Assembly (NCBI GenBank): GCA_014529385.2 | Contig: CM043959.1 | Span: 7,805,026-7,869,025, forward strand | Length of the DNA: 64,000 nucleotides | Source of the DNA: Adiantum capillus-veneris | Lineage: Eukaryota > Streptophyta > Polypodiopsida > Polypodiales > Pteridaceae | Direction: 5' to 3' | Shown here: in pieces, positions 42,843-55,159 of the stretch | How positions within the stretch are numbered: position 1 is the stretch's first letter | How the letters are laid out: each line of letters starts with the position of its first letter | Translations under genes and position numbers: made by a program | The notes under the pieces: generated by a model | What the model saw: only the letters and a program-made list of their open reading frames with translations | Databases searched by the model: none | What the model was told of the DNA's origin: nothing

Positions 42843-44487
42843 TCTTTTGTGTTGTGTTGGACCCAAAGCGGAATGAACAACACCAAAGCCTTGCTTGAGG
42901 TGCTTAGAGAACATGTCTCTTGTTGCTAGTTCTAGACTGCCTCATTTTTTTGGTGCCCCCTTTGAGGAGGGGTTTTATATGAATGTTTGTACGTTGCATG
43001 TGGTAAAGTTCCAAATTGTATTGGGAAGGTGCATGTTCTATGAGTGCTTAATTTCCATCATGATTGAGTTGGCTACATGAATCATGAATTTTTGTCCGAA
43101 TATGTCATTCCAACTACAAGAAAAACATTCAATGTCATTGTCACTACAAACTTGCAATTCCAACGTGTCATTTGTGGAGTCATTAGTCCTTGTAGGTTAG
43201 CAAAACTAAATTTACTGGTGAACCAAATGCATCGGTGAATGCTTTCATTTTACTTCTTATTAGATACGACCTTAACCTGTATACGTATATTTTTATTTTA
43301 CTTTTAGTATTAGATTATGTGGTGCATGCATGTATTATGGATGGTGGACATGGAATATATTTCTACCCATTTTCCTTTGCATCTCATATTAGGATTAACT
43401 TTGCTATTAGTATAAATATCCATTTTGAACAGTGCATGGTGTTCTCGTTTGGTGCACAAAAATTTGCAAAAATTCTAACATTCCCACAAACTATTATTTT
43501 TCCTCTTATAGACTACCACACTTCATTCAGTGTGAAAATTTTTATCTTATTCTAAAAGTAATCTCAGTCTTTTAAAATTTGTGTGAATTTAATTAGAAAA
43601 AAGAAAAAAAATGAGGTGTACCATCCTCGCTAGCAAAATTTTCACAAAGTTTGACACATATGCTGGCATCGACATTCACTCTTGCATTCACTTTGATAAC
43701 CTTGGCAACACACTTTGAGGGGAGGAGAAGCACCAATCACAAAAAATTGACAGCACCAATACTTTGTAGTTAACTTAAAAAACACAAATGGCGGATAATT
43801 TTTAATAGCCATTCACATTTGGCCTTCTGACATCGAAGGCATAGAAGCAACAATTTTATTTTTTATCTACAACCTAGTTGCCTACCATTTTATAGGGGAG
43901 TTTTATCTGGCCTATATCTTATTGTTGAATTATCTAGGATTTTTTTTATATATCCTGTTATTTAAATCTTTAGGGGAGTATACTTTGTACTTGGGTGCTA
44001 CTATGACACACACGGGGAGGGATGCTGGGGTGTGTGTAATACATGTGAACTACGGACTAGTGGAAAACACCTTTACTTCGCAAGCCTACACTTTTGTATC
44101 ACTACTTGTATCATCGGATGCTCTCTCCATACTCTATGAAGGAAACCTGAGCTACACACTTTGTATCCAAGAATACCCCTCAGTACTCATCATTCTAGCC
44201 CACTCTATACGGAAAATTTTCATATAGTTTTCTATAAATCTACTTCATGGTCTGCTACTTATATTAGTGTCAACCTCTCTCTCTAATCTCTTGTAATTAA
44301 CATGATAATTACACCATGAATGGATCACTATGGTTTCCTCCATAACCCAATTCCCTTTGTGTTAGTGATGAATATTAGGACGGGCATGGGTGGCTAACTA
44401 TGTCCAACCACCAAGTCCATTGTGGCCTTAATCCCAACAGTGAGGAGATGATGAGTTTGTCTTTGTGCAAAGTAAACATATGGTGCT
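42843..44487. other. Spacer without recognised gene
   Basis: AT-rich sequence with several 60-106-codon open frames (for example 43235-43555 and 43922-44227) that show no motifs or repeat relationship. It may include the leader of the repeat Y element, but no gag domain is visible. Confidence 0.5.
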
Positions 44488-44714
44488 TGTTACCATATAC
44501 ATGTGGTAGTGATGTGTGTGAACACACTAGGACCGCCGGGGCATTTTTTCCCTCTTTAGGAGGTTTTTTCCCCCGTGCATTGTATATACGCCCAACACTC
44601 TAGGACTATCTATCTTTCCTTTGCACACTAAGTAACACACTCTCTATTGTGTGCCTTGAGCTTCCTTCGTCTTCTCCAAGCTGTGTGTGTTTCTCTACAA
44701 CCCCAATTCCAACA
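44488..44714 (+). repeat. 5' LTR of the copia element
   Basis: TG...CA ends, a TATA box in GTATATACG (44582-44590) and a T/C-rich downstream region. Length equals that of the 3' LTR. Confidence 0.97.
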
Positions 44715-44716
44715 AT

Positions 44717-44733
44717 TGGTATCAGAGCAGGTC
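44717..44733 (+). promoter_or_regulatory. Primer binding site for initiator Met tRNA
   Basis: TGGTATCAGAGCAGGTC, two bases after the 5' LTR, is the standard copia primer site complementary to the 3' end of plant initiator tRNA-Met. Reverse transcription would start here. Confidence 0.95.
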
Positions 44734-45076
44734 ATGCCCTCCCGGGCTTAGTCGCCAGCTGCTCCAGCACACGCCTGCTCACTTTCTCCGATTTCAGTGA
44801 GCTTTGGAGAGCGATCGCAGGTCGACAAAACTTTTGGGAGGGCTCAAAGAGCTTGGTCTGCTCAGAATTTTGATTTGGACTCATTTCGGCCTTCGTTTCC
44901 ACTACAGGCAGTACTGCACAGGCTATTTCGTCATTTTGTGTAGAATTTCTGTCAGTGCCATTTTCTGCATAACAGGTGCCTTATAGTCTTCTATGGTTTG
45001 TGCTATATAGCACAGGTTGTTCCCGCTCCGTTTCTCCTATTTTCGGGCAGTTTTCACATCAGGTGCAGCATTTACC

Positions 45077-48000
45077 ATGGCTGACAACAACAACACAGAT
45101 GTGTTCAAGATGTTTGCTGCTGAGGGGACAGGTTGGATGGGGACAACTACCCTATGTGGGCTTATATGATGCAACATATTCTTGTGTCAAAGGGTGTCTG
45201 GAACATTGTGCAGGGCATTGATGTACGTCCTGGTTCTGAGGATGTAGGCGATGTTGAGGATGTTGCAGGTCTTGTTGCAAGGATTGCAGCTGTTAGAGTT
45301 GTTTTGCCTATGGTAGAACAAGCTCGTTGGGATGTTAAGGATGTGCAGGCTCATGCATTGATTGCCTTGTCTGTGAAGCGCACCATTGTTCCTCACATCC
45401 GTTCAGCAAAATCTGCAAAACAGGCTTGGGATATTTTAGTAGGTCTTTATGCAAGCCACAATGAGGCTAAAATTGCGTTGCTGCGTAAAGAGCTGGAGTC
45501 GAAGATTATGCATGAGGAAGATGATATGGACACTTTCCTTGCTAGTGTCAAGGATATCAATGAGCAGCTTATTTCTGCAGGTGAAGTCATTTCAGACAGT
45601 TCCCTTGTGCAGACTGTTCTTGATGCCTTACCAGATTCCTACCAGACTTTTGCTAGTACTTGGAGACTTATGACCCAAGGAAATCCTGAAGTTGTCAAGT
45701 TTGATGCATTATGCACATTGATGTTGCAAGAGTCACTTTCCAGAAAAAACAAGACTAGGCAGCGTGCAGTTGAACATGCTTTTATTGCTTCTCAAAGAAA
45801 GGGTGGTAACAGTAATGCATCCACTTCTTATGGTTCTGCTGCGAGTGGCAAAAATTATGTTCCTAATGCTTCTGCTAGCAGTACTTCGTCTGGCAATTCT
45901 GGTGATAAGGGCAAAAAGAAGACGCGTTGCCATTATTGTAAAGCCAATGATCACTTTATCAAGTCGTGTCCTAAGTTGAAGGCCAAAGAGGCTAAGAAGA
46001 AAGAGGGTGGTTCCACTGCAAATGCTGGTTCCACTACAAATGCAGCCATTGTTGAGTCTTTTGTGAAAGGAGACTGTAATGCTGATGTTGATGCAGAATG
46101 GGCTTTTAGTGCAGAGTGCACTTACAATCCTGCTGTCCATGATGCATGCTTGTCAGTTGCTGCAGCTTCACATGTGTGGTATTTTGATAGTGGTGCTACA
46201 AAGCACATTACCACACATCGTGAATTGTTTACCTCTCTCGAGTCTGTCCCTCATGGAAATTCAGTCACTTGTGCCAACAACGCCTCTTATCCAGTTCAGG
46301 GAGTTGGAAAGATTGTGCTCACTGCTGCTAATGGCAGTTCCTTCACACTTGTTGATGCACTTTATGTACCTGGGATCAAGAAGAATCTCTTGTCTGTATC
46401 CTCACTTGCTAGACTTGGACTTGTAGTCAAATTTGCGGATGACAGATGTACAGTTCATGATCTCAGTTTTGGTGATGAAATTGTTGCATCTGGGCTTTTA
46501 GGCCGTGGGTTGTATAAGCTCACTTTGTATGACAAGTGTGGACAAAATTTTGCAAATGCTATTGCAGATTCAAGGGCTATTTCAGATGCAAAACTTTGGC
46601 ATGCACGTTTTGGTCATCTGAATTTTGCCAGTTTGCTACGTTTGCAGAAATCTGCTATGGTTGCTTCTTTGCCACCTCTTGAAGCACCTGTCAAACATGT
46701 TTGTGAAGGCTGTATTTTGGGTAAGATGCAGCGTTCTAAGTTTCCAAAGGATGGTTCAGTTCGGGCCACATGCAGGTTGCAGCTTGTGCATAGTGATGTT
46801 TGTGGGCCCATGCAAACTCCGTCCTTGGGCAATTACCTGTACTTCGTGACTTTCATTAATGATTACTCCAGGCATGCATGGGTATTTCCGTTTAAAGCGA
46901 AGTCCGAAGTTTTTATGTGCTTCAAACAATTCCTGGCTATGGCTGAAAATGTCTGGAAATGTACTATGGGCACCCTCCGTTCCGATCGAGGGGGGGAGTA
47001 TATGTCTCATGAATTTAATGCATTTCTGGCTAGTCGTGGGATAAAACACCAATGTACAGTGCCTTATACACCTCAACAAAATGGTGTTGCTGAGAGGAAA
47101 ATGGCATGATGTATGGTCAAAAGTCAAGCTTTACCGCATTCTTTTTGGCTTGAGGCCATCATGGGTGCCACTTATGTACTTAACAGGTGTCCTACGAAAG
47201 CTTTGCAGTCTATTACTCCATATGAAGCATGGCATGATAGAAAGCCTTCTATTGAGCACATGCGTGTTTTTGGCTGTTTGGCATATGCTTTGGTGCCACA
47301 AGTGCAGCACATAAAATTGGATGATAAGGCTGTCAAATGTATTTTTGTTGTTTATAGTGCTGAAAGCAAAGGTTACAGGTTGTATCATCCGCAAACAAAA
47401 CGTATTTTGGTTTCACGGGATGTAGTGTTTGTGGAAGATTCTGTTCAGCCCTTGCTGTCATGTACCAGAGATAATAATGTAAGCTCACAGGACATTTATG
47501 ACACTTTGTTGCCTCTTTTCAGTGGTGGAAATACGAATGTAAGTTCCAATGAGGAAAATGTACAGCCTATGGGGGTTTCTGAAAATGTTTTAGATCAGCC
47601 TATTACTGATGCGGATGTACATGATGTACTTGACGAGGAAAGGGCTGAAAATGAGTAGGCTAGAGGTATGCCAAAATGGCTGGTGCACACTTTGCGTGAT
47701 AGTAAATTGGATGCACCTTTGTCTAGTCGTACTCGTTCAGGCTCTCGCCATGCATCTTATGCATCAAATTGTTATGCTTTGGCTGTGTCTAGCTTACATG
47801 ATGTTGAGGAGCCTCTGACTTTTGATGAAGCACAAAATTTAGAAAATTGGATGGCTGCCATGCAATCAGAATATGATGCACTTATAGAAAATGGCACATG
47901 GACTTTATGTGATTTGCCTCCTGGGAAAAAGGCCATTGGTACGAAGTGGGTTTACAAGTTGAAACGCAAGCCGGATGGTGAGATCGATCGCCATAAGGCT

Positions 48001-49347
48001 CGACTTGTTGCAAAGTGTTATGCACAGCAAAAAGGCATAGATTATGAAGAGACTTTTGCTCCCACTTGTCGTATAACTATTGTGCGTTTTCTATGTGCAT
48101 TGGCAGCTCATTTTAGTTGGGATGTACATCAATCAGACATTGTTACTGCTTTCTTGAATGGTGACATATTTGAGGAAGTTTATGTAACGCAGCCTCGCGG
48201 TTTTGTCATAAAAGGACAAGAGGACAAAGTGTGCAAATGTAACAAGGCTTTGTATGGGTTGAAGCAATCTCCTCGTGCTTGGTATGAGAAAGCTGACACT
48301 CATTTGGTCAAACAAGGCTTTCGTAACAGTCCAACAGAAAGCACATTGTATGTAAAGCGTGAGGGTGATGTACTTCTCATTGTGGTTCTTTATGTTGATG
48401 ATTTGCTGATCAGTGGACCAAATGAGAGATATATTGCTGAATTTAAGGCTGATTTGAATGCTACTTTCAAGATGAAAGATTTGGGGCTGTTGCATCATTA
48501 TTTGGGTATACAGTTTAAGCAGTGTGATGGTGGTATTGCCTTGTGTCAGAAAAGTTACATAGAGACATTGCTATGTAAGTTTGGACTTGAGGATTGCAAA
48601 CCTATTGCCACTCCCATGGAAACAGGTTTGAAGTTGAGTCTACATGATGCTGGTGATCCTGCTGATGTCACTCTTTACCAAACTGCTGTTGGCTGCCTCA
48701 TTTATGTATGCAACACGAGGCCGGATATTCAGTTTGCAGTCTCACAGGTCAGCACATTTATGCCTAGCCCAGGTTCTAAGCATTGGCAGGCTGTCAAGAG
48801 GATTTTCCGCTACCTTAGTGGCACTTTACATCTTGGCTTGTTTTATCCCAAGGGGGGATCATTTCCGCCAGACTTACATGCTTTTTCGGACTCAGATTGG
48901 GCTGGTTGTTTTGACACGCGAGTGTCCACAAGTGGTTTTTGTTTCATGCTTGGCAGTTCATGTATAGCATGGTTGAGCAAGAAGCAACCTTCTGTGGCCA
49001 CTTCGAGTTGTGAGGCTGAGTACAAGGTAGTCTTCACAGCTACGGTTGAGTGTGTATGGCTCAGACGCCTTATGGCTGATTTGGGTGTTGGACAGGACAC
49101 TGCCAACACTATCTACACTGAAAGTCAGAGCGCATTGGCAGTTGCGAGGAACCCAGTTTTTCATGCTCGCACAAAGAACATTGAGGTGCATTACCACTTT
49201 GTCAAGGAGAGGCTCTCAGCAGGAGAGATCAGCTTGGCTTATGTGCCAACACAGGACAACCTTGCACATCTTTTCACAAAGGCATTGTCTTGTGAGAAGC
49301 TTGAAGCTTTCCGCAAAGCTTTGGGCTTACTCCCCTTTGTGGACTGA
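45077..49347 (+). pseudogene. Copia gag-pol polyprotein (nearly intact)
   Basis: The natural start is ATG 45077 (MADNNNTDVFKMF). A one-base loss near 45124-45127 puts the rest in another frame, read from 45133. Domains: gag with KQAWDILVGLYASHNEAK; CCHC zinc knuckle (45928-45969); protease FDSGA, Asp at 46186; integrase HHCC zinc region (WHARFGHL...CEGCILGK) and core with VHSDVCG, LRSDRGGEY and QNGVAERK; reverse transcriptase with YVDD at 48391-48402; RNase H near the C-terminus. Breaks: a deletion just after AERK followed by TGA at 47107, and TAG at 47656. In RNase H the usual Asp of the YTDNQSA motif is Glu (YTESQSA). The polyprotein would form cytoplasmic particles and copy and insert the element. 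Confidence 0.95.
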
Positions 49348-49412
49348 TCCTGTCCTCAGGGCATGGCACTTCCCTTTACTCATGTGCCAGCTCTCGTTCA
49401 CCGCATCACTCT

Positions 49413-49420
49413 AGGGGGGA
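49413..49420 (+). promoter_or_regulatory. Polypurine tract of the copia element
   Basis: AGGGGGGA lies two bases before the 3' LTR, where it would prime plus-strand DNA synthesis. Confidence 0.9.
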
Positions 49421-49422
49421 TT

Positions 49423-49649
49423 TGTTACCATATACATGTGGTAGTGATGTGTGTGAACACACTAGGACCGCCGGGGCATTTTTTCCCTCTTTAGGAGGTT
49501 TTTTCCCCCGTGCATTGTATATACGCCCATCACTCTAGGACTATCTATCTTTCCATTGCACACTAAGTAACACACTCTCTATTGTGTGCCTTGAGCTTCG
49601 TTCGTCTTCTCCAAGCTGTGTGTTTTTCTCTGCAACCCTAATTCCAACA
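49423..49649 (+). repeat. 3' LTR of the copia element
   Basis: 227 bp, six substitutions relative to the 5' LTR, none in the TG/CA ends or the TATA region. Confidence 0.97.
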
Positions 49650-50799
49650 GTGCTGAATCGTGAGGTTAGATACTTAACAAACACGATTGTAACACGTCCG
49701 GAGTATGTGCCAGTTTAGAGGGGGTTTTGTCATGCCATGGAACAAACACAATGAAAACTAAAACATTCACCTCACTCTTTATACTTTTGATGCGTGGGAA
49801 TAAAAGAAACAATGTAGAAATGATGATATATGCAGAATTTGGTGATGCATTTTCCATTATGTTTATATGTTATTGAGGAGTCATGGCCTTGAATGTCCAT
49901 TCCATGTTTTATCACCTTTGAACATGCTTGATTTGATTTATGAATGTACATATATCAAGTGTTTCATGGTGGCACACTTGGCTCACCTACAAAGTTTACA
50001 CTATAAAAATTTCAAAAAGTTTACCTTGGCCATTTACCACGTTTTGTAGAGAGAGAGTCCCAAAAGAGGTGATCAAAGAGAAGAGAGGGGGTGGGAAGGA
50101 GCTGTTTTAGAAATTAAAGATTACCGTTTTCGTGTTATGACGCGTACATAGTGTTAAAATAAAAAATTAACCTCACTTTTGACACTTTTTGATGCATGGA
50201 AAGAAAATAAATAATGTACATAATGTGATATATGCTAAAGCGGCTACTGTGGTCGCTATCATGTATATACCTATTTGGGGAATCATGGCAAAAATAGTAG
50301 CTTACAAGTGTAGTCTTGTGAAGTTGCATTAAAAGTGATCCAAAATGGAAAAGTGATGCATATCTATGATTTTTATGAGTTTGTGAAAGATCCCACAAAT
50401 TTAGGGATTTGTTTGACCGTTTGGGATTTTTCACATAAAAAATGACATTTTTGGGTAAAAAATGACCTAGTTTTGGTCAAAATTGGTAAAAATGCCCAAA
50501 AATTGACATATCAGCTGAGAAAACCGTGGGCAAGAGGAGAGGGATTCTTTGTACTAAAAAAACTTACATCTTTTTTCTAATGTGCAATTACTTCCATGGT
50601 TGCCCAATCTATGTGTAGTTGTTAACTGAGTCAATGTTAGTTAACAAAAGCTGCTAAAGACCAAAGATGTACGGATGTACATCGAGGATGAATACAAAGA
50701 AGCAGTGAAGATTGTAGTTACACATTTTCCACGTTTTTCCAAAATGGTCATGTATTGTAAATTCCCGAATTATTTCAAGCCATTTTAATATTTCTAATG
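49650..50799. other. Spacer with a diverged local duplication
   Basis: About 49760-49890 and 50150-50290 are related: both contain ACCTCACT..., TTTTGATGC.TGG, AAACAATGTA/AATAATGTAC and GATATATGC in the same order. No gene is supported; the frames at 49867-50049 and 50135-50434 are chance. Confidence 0.55.
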
Positions 50800-51540
50800 T
50801 GTTACGGGCTCAATGGAAGTTCCAAGCTGTAAAGAATAGGTCAACTAGTGTGCCTAGGTTCCAGATTCAGTAAGTGGTGGAGCCCTAAAGGCCTTGGGTG
50901 CCCAGACATTGCATATTTTTACCCTAGGTGTATAAGGCAGTGTGTAAAAGAAATTAGGGTCTCAAGCTCATTTGTTGAGAGCACTCTTTGGTGAGAGCTC
51001 TTGAGGTGTGTGGCTATGGAATCCTTGAGATTCTCCTTGCTCATGAGACTTGATTAACACTAATCAATGATTCATTCTCTTTCACTATGCCTCTCTCATG
51101 CTTCAAATGATTGCCTATGATGCTTAGATTAGCTAAATCTTAACTAATTAGTGGTTAAACCCTCTCTAATCTTGTGTGATTTCCCTCTTTTGCTTGTGTG
51201 TGCATGTAGGTTTGATTGGAGTGTGGTGCTCGATAGATCTATGTGTGTGTGCTTGAGATTAGTGTGCAGCATGATAGGACTAGTGTTGTGTGTGTTGCAA
51301 TCGTAGTGTGTGTGACTGGGTTGATTAGAGGTGAAGAGAAGTGGATATGGAGATTGCCCTTCATTGCGGCTTAGCGCCTCCATAGGCCGAGAAGCTCACC
51401 TCATAGAGTTAACCATTTGTGTTGCCACGATTAGCTCACTAACCGCGCTAGTGTTTCCATGCCCTAGCCAAGTAGCTCATCCCTCCGGATTGATAATCTT
51501 GTTGGTCATTGGAGCTATTGCAACGATGGGAACCTCAACA
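50800..51540 (+). repeat. Candidate gypsy LTR upstream of a tRNA-Asp-like primer site
   Basis: The right end CCTCAACA at 51540 is followed two bases later by an Asp-type primer site. The left end TGTTACGGGC at 50800 is the best TG start giving inverted ends (TGTT/AACA), but without a second LTR it stays tentative. A TATAAGGCAG word at about 50932 could be a promoter. Confidence 0.5.
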
Positions 51541-51542
51541 TT

Positions 51543-51560
51543 TGGTGCCGCTTCCGGGGA
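51543..51560 (+). promoter_or_regulatory. Primer binding site resembling that for tRNA-Asp
   Basis: TGGTGCCGCTTCCGGGGA differs at about three positions from TGGCGCCGTTGCCGGGGA, the site used by Athila-type gypsy elements. No gag or pol of that element can be assigned; 51561-52266 looks like untranslated leader or unrelated sequence. Confidence 0.6.
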
Positions 51561-52266
51561 CGATGGCCTACGCTAGTGTAATTGTGGCATAATTGAATGT
51601 GTTCCCTCACTAATTTCACTTGTGTGTTTATGTTTTTGTGGTTTTTGGACGTGTGCATGAAGCAATGTGTTCATAATTCCCTAATTTGACACCATATCTT
51701 ACCAATTGTGTGTTTACACACTCTAATCTCACACTAACCCCTTGCTAATTTGACTAATATTTGCTAACTTACTAATTTGCTATGAAGGATTGCAACATTT
51801 GACTATTCAATTGATCTTTAGTGGAAAGGTAATTGTGGTATTCTCAAACTCCCTAGAATCTAAGGATGTATAGAAGTGTGTAGAGATCCCACCATGATGC
51901 AATGTGGATTGAAATTTTTCATGCCATCGTTATGCCGAATTTTTTAAGATTAGGTGGTGTATGAATTTGACAAGTTTCAATTGCTAATTGGTGAATGTGT
52001 GTTGCTGATTGGGTGCCTAATTGAGTTAATTTCATGCTTGGATGGTCAATTGCAAGTGTGTCTGCACTAAAATCAAGTATGTGTGCATTCCAATTGAGTG
52101 TGTATATGCCTAATTTTAGGTGTGTGTGCACTATTTTGCCCATATTTGTGCACCTAAAAATCAACGTGTGCTTAATGATTTTTAAATTGTGATGATTGAT
52201 TTGTGTTGTGCTCATGCTCAACTTGTGAAGTCACATTGCAAATTCAAGTTTAACCCTTTTGTGTGC

Positions 52267-52725
52267 TGTAGACGGCTGGATAGTCACCATGTGGGAACGT
52301 GTTCTTAGAAGATGGGCAACGAATCACTTAGTAATTACTAGAGTAATTACTACAGTAAACATGAAGTATATAAATAGGGACCATTACATTGATATCGGGT
52401 TGGCAATTGTAATCACTTGTATTAGCGCTTTGGGCTATAATTGCACTTGAGCATCAGTGGCAATATTATTGGCTATACTTTTTCTCTGTAATCATATTCG
52501 TTGTAATCTCAATCATGGTATATATTTCAGTGATACTTACTTCTCAACAGTCTTCTGAATCTGAATGTGAATATGAACTTTATAAGTCTGACTCTTATTT
52601 CAGTATCCACAATTCAGTCTAGTCTCTGATTTCTGTCTAGTCCGCTGTCTGAAATCTTTCCACACTAGTAGCTGAAATCCTTCAACACTGGAATTAGCTG
52701 TCTCAAGAGATCAGCTCCAATTCCA
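52267..52725 (+). repeat. Candidate 5' LTR of the Ty3/gypsy element
   Basis: It contains TATA box AGTATATAAATAGGG (about 52366-52380), a T-rich leader and an ATTCCA end followed three bases later by a primer-site-like sequence. The start TGTAGACGG at 52267 is a guess because the 3' LTR lies outside the window. Confidence 0.5.
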
Positions 52726-52728
52726 TTT

Positions 52729-52745
52729 TGGCGATCACGGTGGCT
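52729..52745 (+). promoter_or_regulatory. Primer-site-like sequence of the gypsy element
   Basis: TGGCGATCACGGTGGC just after the LTR-like end and about 55 bases before the gag ATG. The matching tRNA was not identified. Confidence 0.45.
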
Positions 52746-52801
52746 CGAGCTGAAGCTCGTTGACTGAAAGACTCTTCTCCCAGTTGAAGTTTTCAGCAAT
52801 G

Positions 52802-53764
52802 GCACCAAAATCCAATCGTGGCCGGAAATCTATCAATCGTGTGGACCCCATTCCTGAGGAGTCAGGAAGAGAGTCTGACCCCAAGCAAGAGAAAATGACT
52901 GACAATGAGGCTCAAGAGGAGCATAGTCAGGCTGATGAGGCGCAGGACTCACAGCACTCCAGTCATTCTCGACGCAGACGGGCAGAACGGGAGGCACGAA
53001 AGGCAAAAAGTTCCAAGAGTTCTCAGTCTCGCCAAAAAGATGAGCATATCAAAGGCAGAAAGGGAAGTCACCGTACTTCTAGCAGACAAAACAGAGAAGA
53101 TACTGATTCTGAGACAGAGACAGAGATTGATTGGGATGCTGACACTGACAATTGTAAGAAGGCTCCCAAGCGTCATTCTACAGCCAAGAAGAGAACTGGC
53201 GGGATCAGCACTAATCGAAATGATTATATTGCTTCCCTGAAGATTTCCTTTCCCATATTCAAAGGAGGGAAAAAGGATGATCCGGATGTTCACATACAAG
53301 CTTTCGAGCAGTATGCTGAACTAAAAAACATTGATGAAGATGATTGGGGGGAATACTTTCCACAAACCTTGAAGGAAGCAGCAAGGAAATGGTATTACCA
53401 TTACCCTGCATGCCAACTGAGATCATATAATAAATTACTTAAGGCCTTCAGGTTGGAATATTCTGACAATAGAGGAGATGAGGTTGGTCACCTATGGAAT
53501 AATTGTGGCATCAGAATTCACCATTTTAAGAAAGGAAAGGATCTATCAGTGGTTGCCTACAATGAACCAGTAAAGGCAAAGCCAATCAAAGTAGCCCAAG
53601 AAGAGGGACCAGGTACCAGTGGTACTGGTCAAGGACGTGGCAGATACCAACAAGGAATGGGCAGAGGAAGAGGAAGAGGCAACTTCCAGACCAGGAGCAT
53701 GAATTGCTACACCTGTGGGAAGTATGGTCATTTTGCAGCCCAATGTCCAGATGCACCAGTATAA
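52802..53764 (+). CDS. Gypsy gag
   Basis: Starts at the ATG of MAPKSNRGRKSINRVDPI (in frame with, and better than, earlier starts) and reads to TAA at 53762. A charged N-terminal region (Ser/Arg/Glu rich), a capsid-like part with FPQTLKEAARKWYYHY, a glycine-arginine-rich stretch and one CCHC zinc knuckle, CYTCGKYGHFAAQC, near the end. It is shorter than typical gypsy gag between the capsid and knuckle (DEVGHLWNNCG...), suggesting an internal deletion. It would package element RNA. The pol frame overlaps its end in the -1 frame (53704-53764), the arrangement used for -1 frameshifting, though decay could also explain it. Confidence 0.85.
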   Translation, partial: APKSNRGRKSINRVDPIPEESGRESDPKQEKMTDNEAQEEHSQADEAQDSQHSSHSRRRRAEREARKAKSSKSSQSRQKDEHIKGRKGSHRTSSRQNREDTDSETETEIDWDADTDNCKKAPKRHSTAKKRTGGISTNRNDYIASLKISFPIFKGGKKDDPDVHIQAFEQYAELKNIDEDDWGEYFPQTLKEAARKWYYHYPACQLRSYNKLLKAFRLEYSDNRGDEVGHLWNNCGIRIHHFKKGKDLSVVAYNEPVKAKPIKVAQEEGPGTSGTGQGRGRYQQGMGRGRGRGNFQTRSMNCYTCGKYGHFAAQCPDAPV

Positions 53765-54924
53765 CGACTCCTACTGAGGCTAAGGCACCAGAGCCAGTCC
53801 CAGTCAGAGTAGTTACCAGGAGCAAGGGAGTGATCATTGAAGAAATTCCAGACATTTCAGAAGTACCAGCTAATCCTAACAGAAGCAAGTGGGCCCAACA
53901 AAGGGAAGTTTGGAAGGCCAAAGGTAAGGTGGTAGATGAGTGGCAAGAGCAACGCGAACTAGCAGCTAAAATCACAGAGGATTTAGCTAAGAAGCTGTCA
54001 GAGCAGCCAAAAAGTTCCGAGGCTAGGGTCATTCAGAAGATACCAGCCCAATCGACTGATAAAGATCAGTCAATACCGGCCATGACAGAGACCATGCTGG
54101 CTGTAGTACATGGACTAGCTGATGAAATGGGAGTGGAAGGAAAGAGTAGTACTGATAAAGAAGAATGGCAGTGTGAAGACACTAGTTCTTCGAGCTCTGA
54201 CAATCAGTCTGACCAGGAGCGAGAGAAAATTCAGGTAAAAATTTGTGATAGAATCCAGAAGCTGATTGTAGAGCTGGAGGATATAAGAAAGACCTTACCT
54301 GAGGTGGCCAACTTTATCAGAAAACACAGGAAGACTGAGGCAGAGGCCAGAACAGTGGACCTGACGGCTGTGCGGGATGATGAAGTTCCACTTATTCAGG
54401 TAGATTACAAGGTCAGGAAGTAGTGGGAACCTCTCTCAAGCGTCATACTGGATGGAGGAGCAGGAGTCAACATAATGGGAGCCCATCTTCAACAAAGAAT
54501 GGGTATAACTAACATGAAACCAACACCATTCAAAGTAAGAATGACAGATCATCGAGTCGTACAAGCGACGGGCATGATTGAAAACATGCAGATAAGAGTT
54601 GGGAGGGAGAAATTCAAAACTAGTTTTCTAGTCTTGGATGTACAGGGAGCATATGGAATGCTATTAGGCCGCCCATGGTTAAGAACATCACATGCTGTTC
54701 ATGACTACGCAAACCAGACTTTAACCATAGAAGGGGCCAGTGGCAGAATCAAAATCCAGACCAACAACACCAGGAGCTGGAAAAAGGAACTGAGGTCGAA
54801 GGAGTTGTGTCAGAAATACCGAGCTAAGAAAATTGAGCGAATGCTAGCAGCTATGAACATATTTCCTTTGGCAGAAATTGATTTGAATGCAGTCCTACTA
54901 AACAAAGAACAAGCTGACAAGTAG
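53704..54924 (+). pseudogene. Gypsy pol, linker and aspartic protease
   Basis: An acidic/charged linker to a TAG at 54421, then protease in the same frame: SSVILDGGAGVNIMG with the catalytic Asp at 54451, flap region around FKVRMTDHRVVQATG, and AYGMLLGRPWL near 54660. The motif is DGG rather than D-T/S-G, a variant common in plant gypsy elements of this kind. The frame ends at a TAG (54922) with a second TAG at 54943. Confidence 0.8.
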
Positions 54925-55159
54925 AAGAGACAATTCCCTGATTAGTTTATTGAAGTCAATACAGGGGAAAGAACCGTTCAGCTAACTGGAAGAATAGAGG
55001 AACCAGCTGATACTGGTAAAATAGAAGAATCAGTATGTTCTGAAGAGTATCCATTGAATCAGAATAAGGATTCAGAGATGAATGGACCTTCTTGGGACTA
55101 CGCTGAAGAATCGACCAAACGAAAAGGAGGAGGACCAAATTGGTTGCTTCCAGATGATC

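Larger units (their letters stand above)
44488..49649 (+). mobile_element. Full-length Ty1/copia retrotransposon
   Basis: Complete structure: 5-bp target duplication GTGCT (44483-44487 and 49650-49654), two 227-bp LTRs (44488-44714 and 49423-49649) that begin TGTTACC and end CCAACA, an initiator-Met primer site, a gag-pol region and a polypurine tract. The LTRs differ at six positions (about 2.6%), so insertion is fairly recent but not new. The coding region has one frameshift, a short deletion and two stops, so it is not autonomous now. Confidence 0.97.

Noticed and set aside
44649-45221. Short frames at the start of the copia element
   Set aside because: They cover the LTR edge, primer site and leader, and read gag in the wrong frame.
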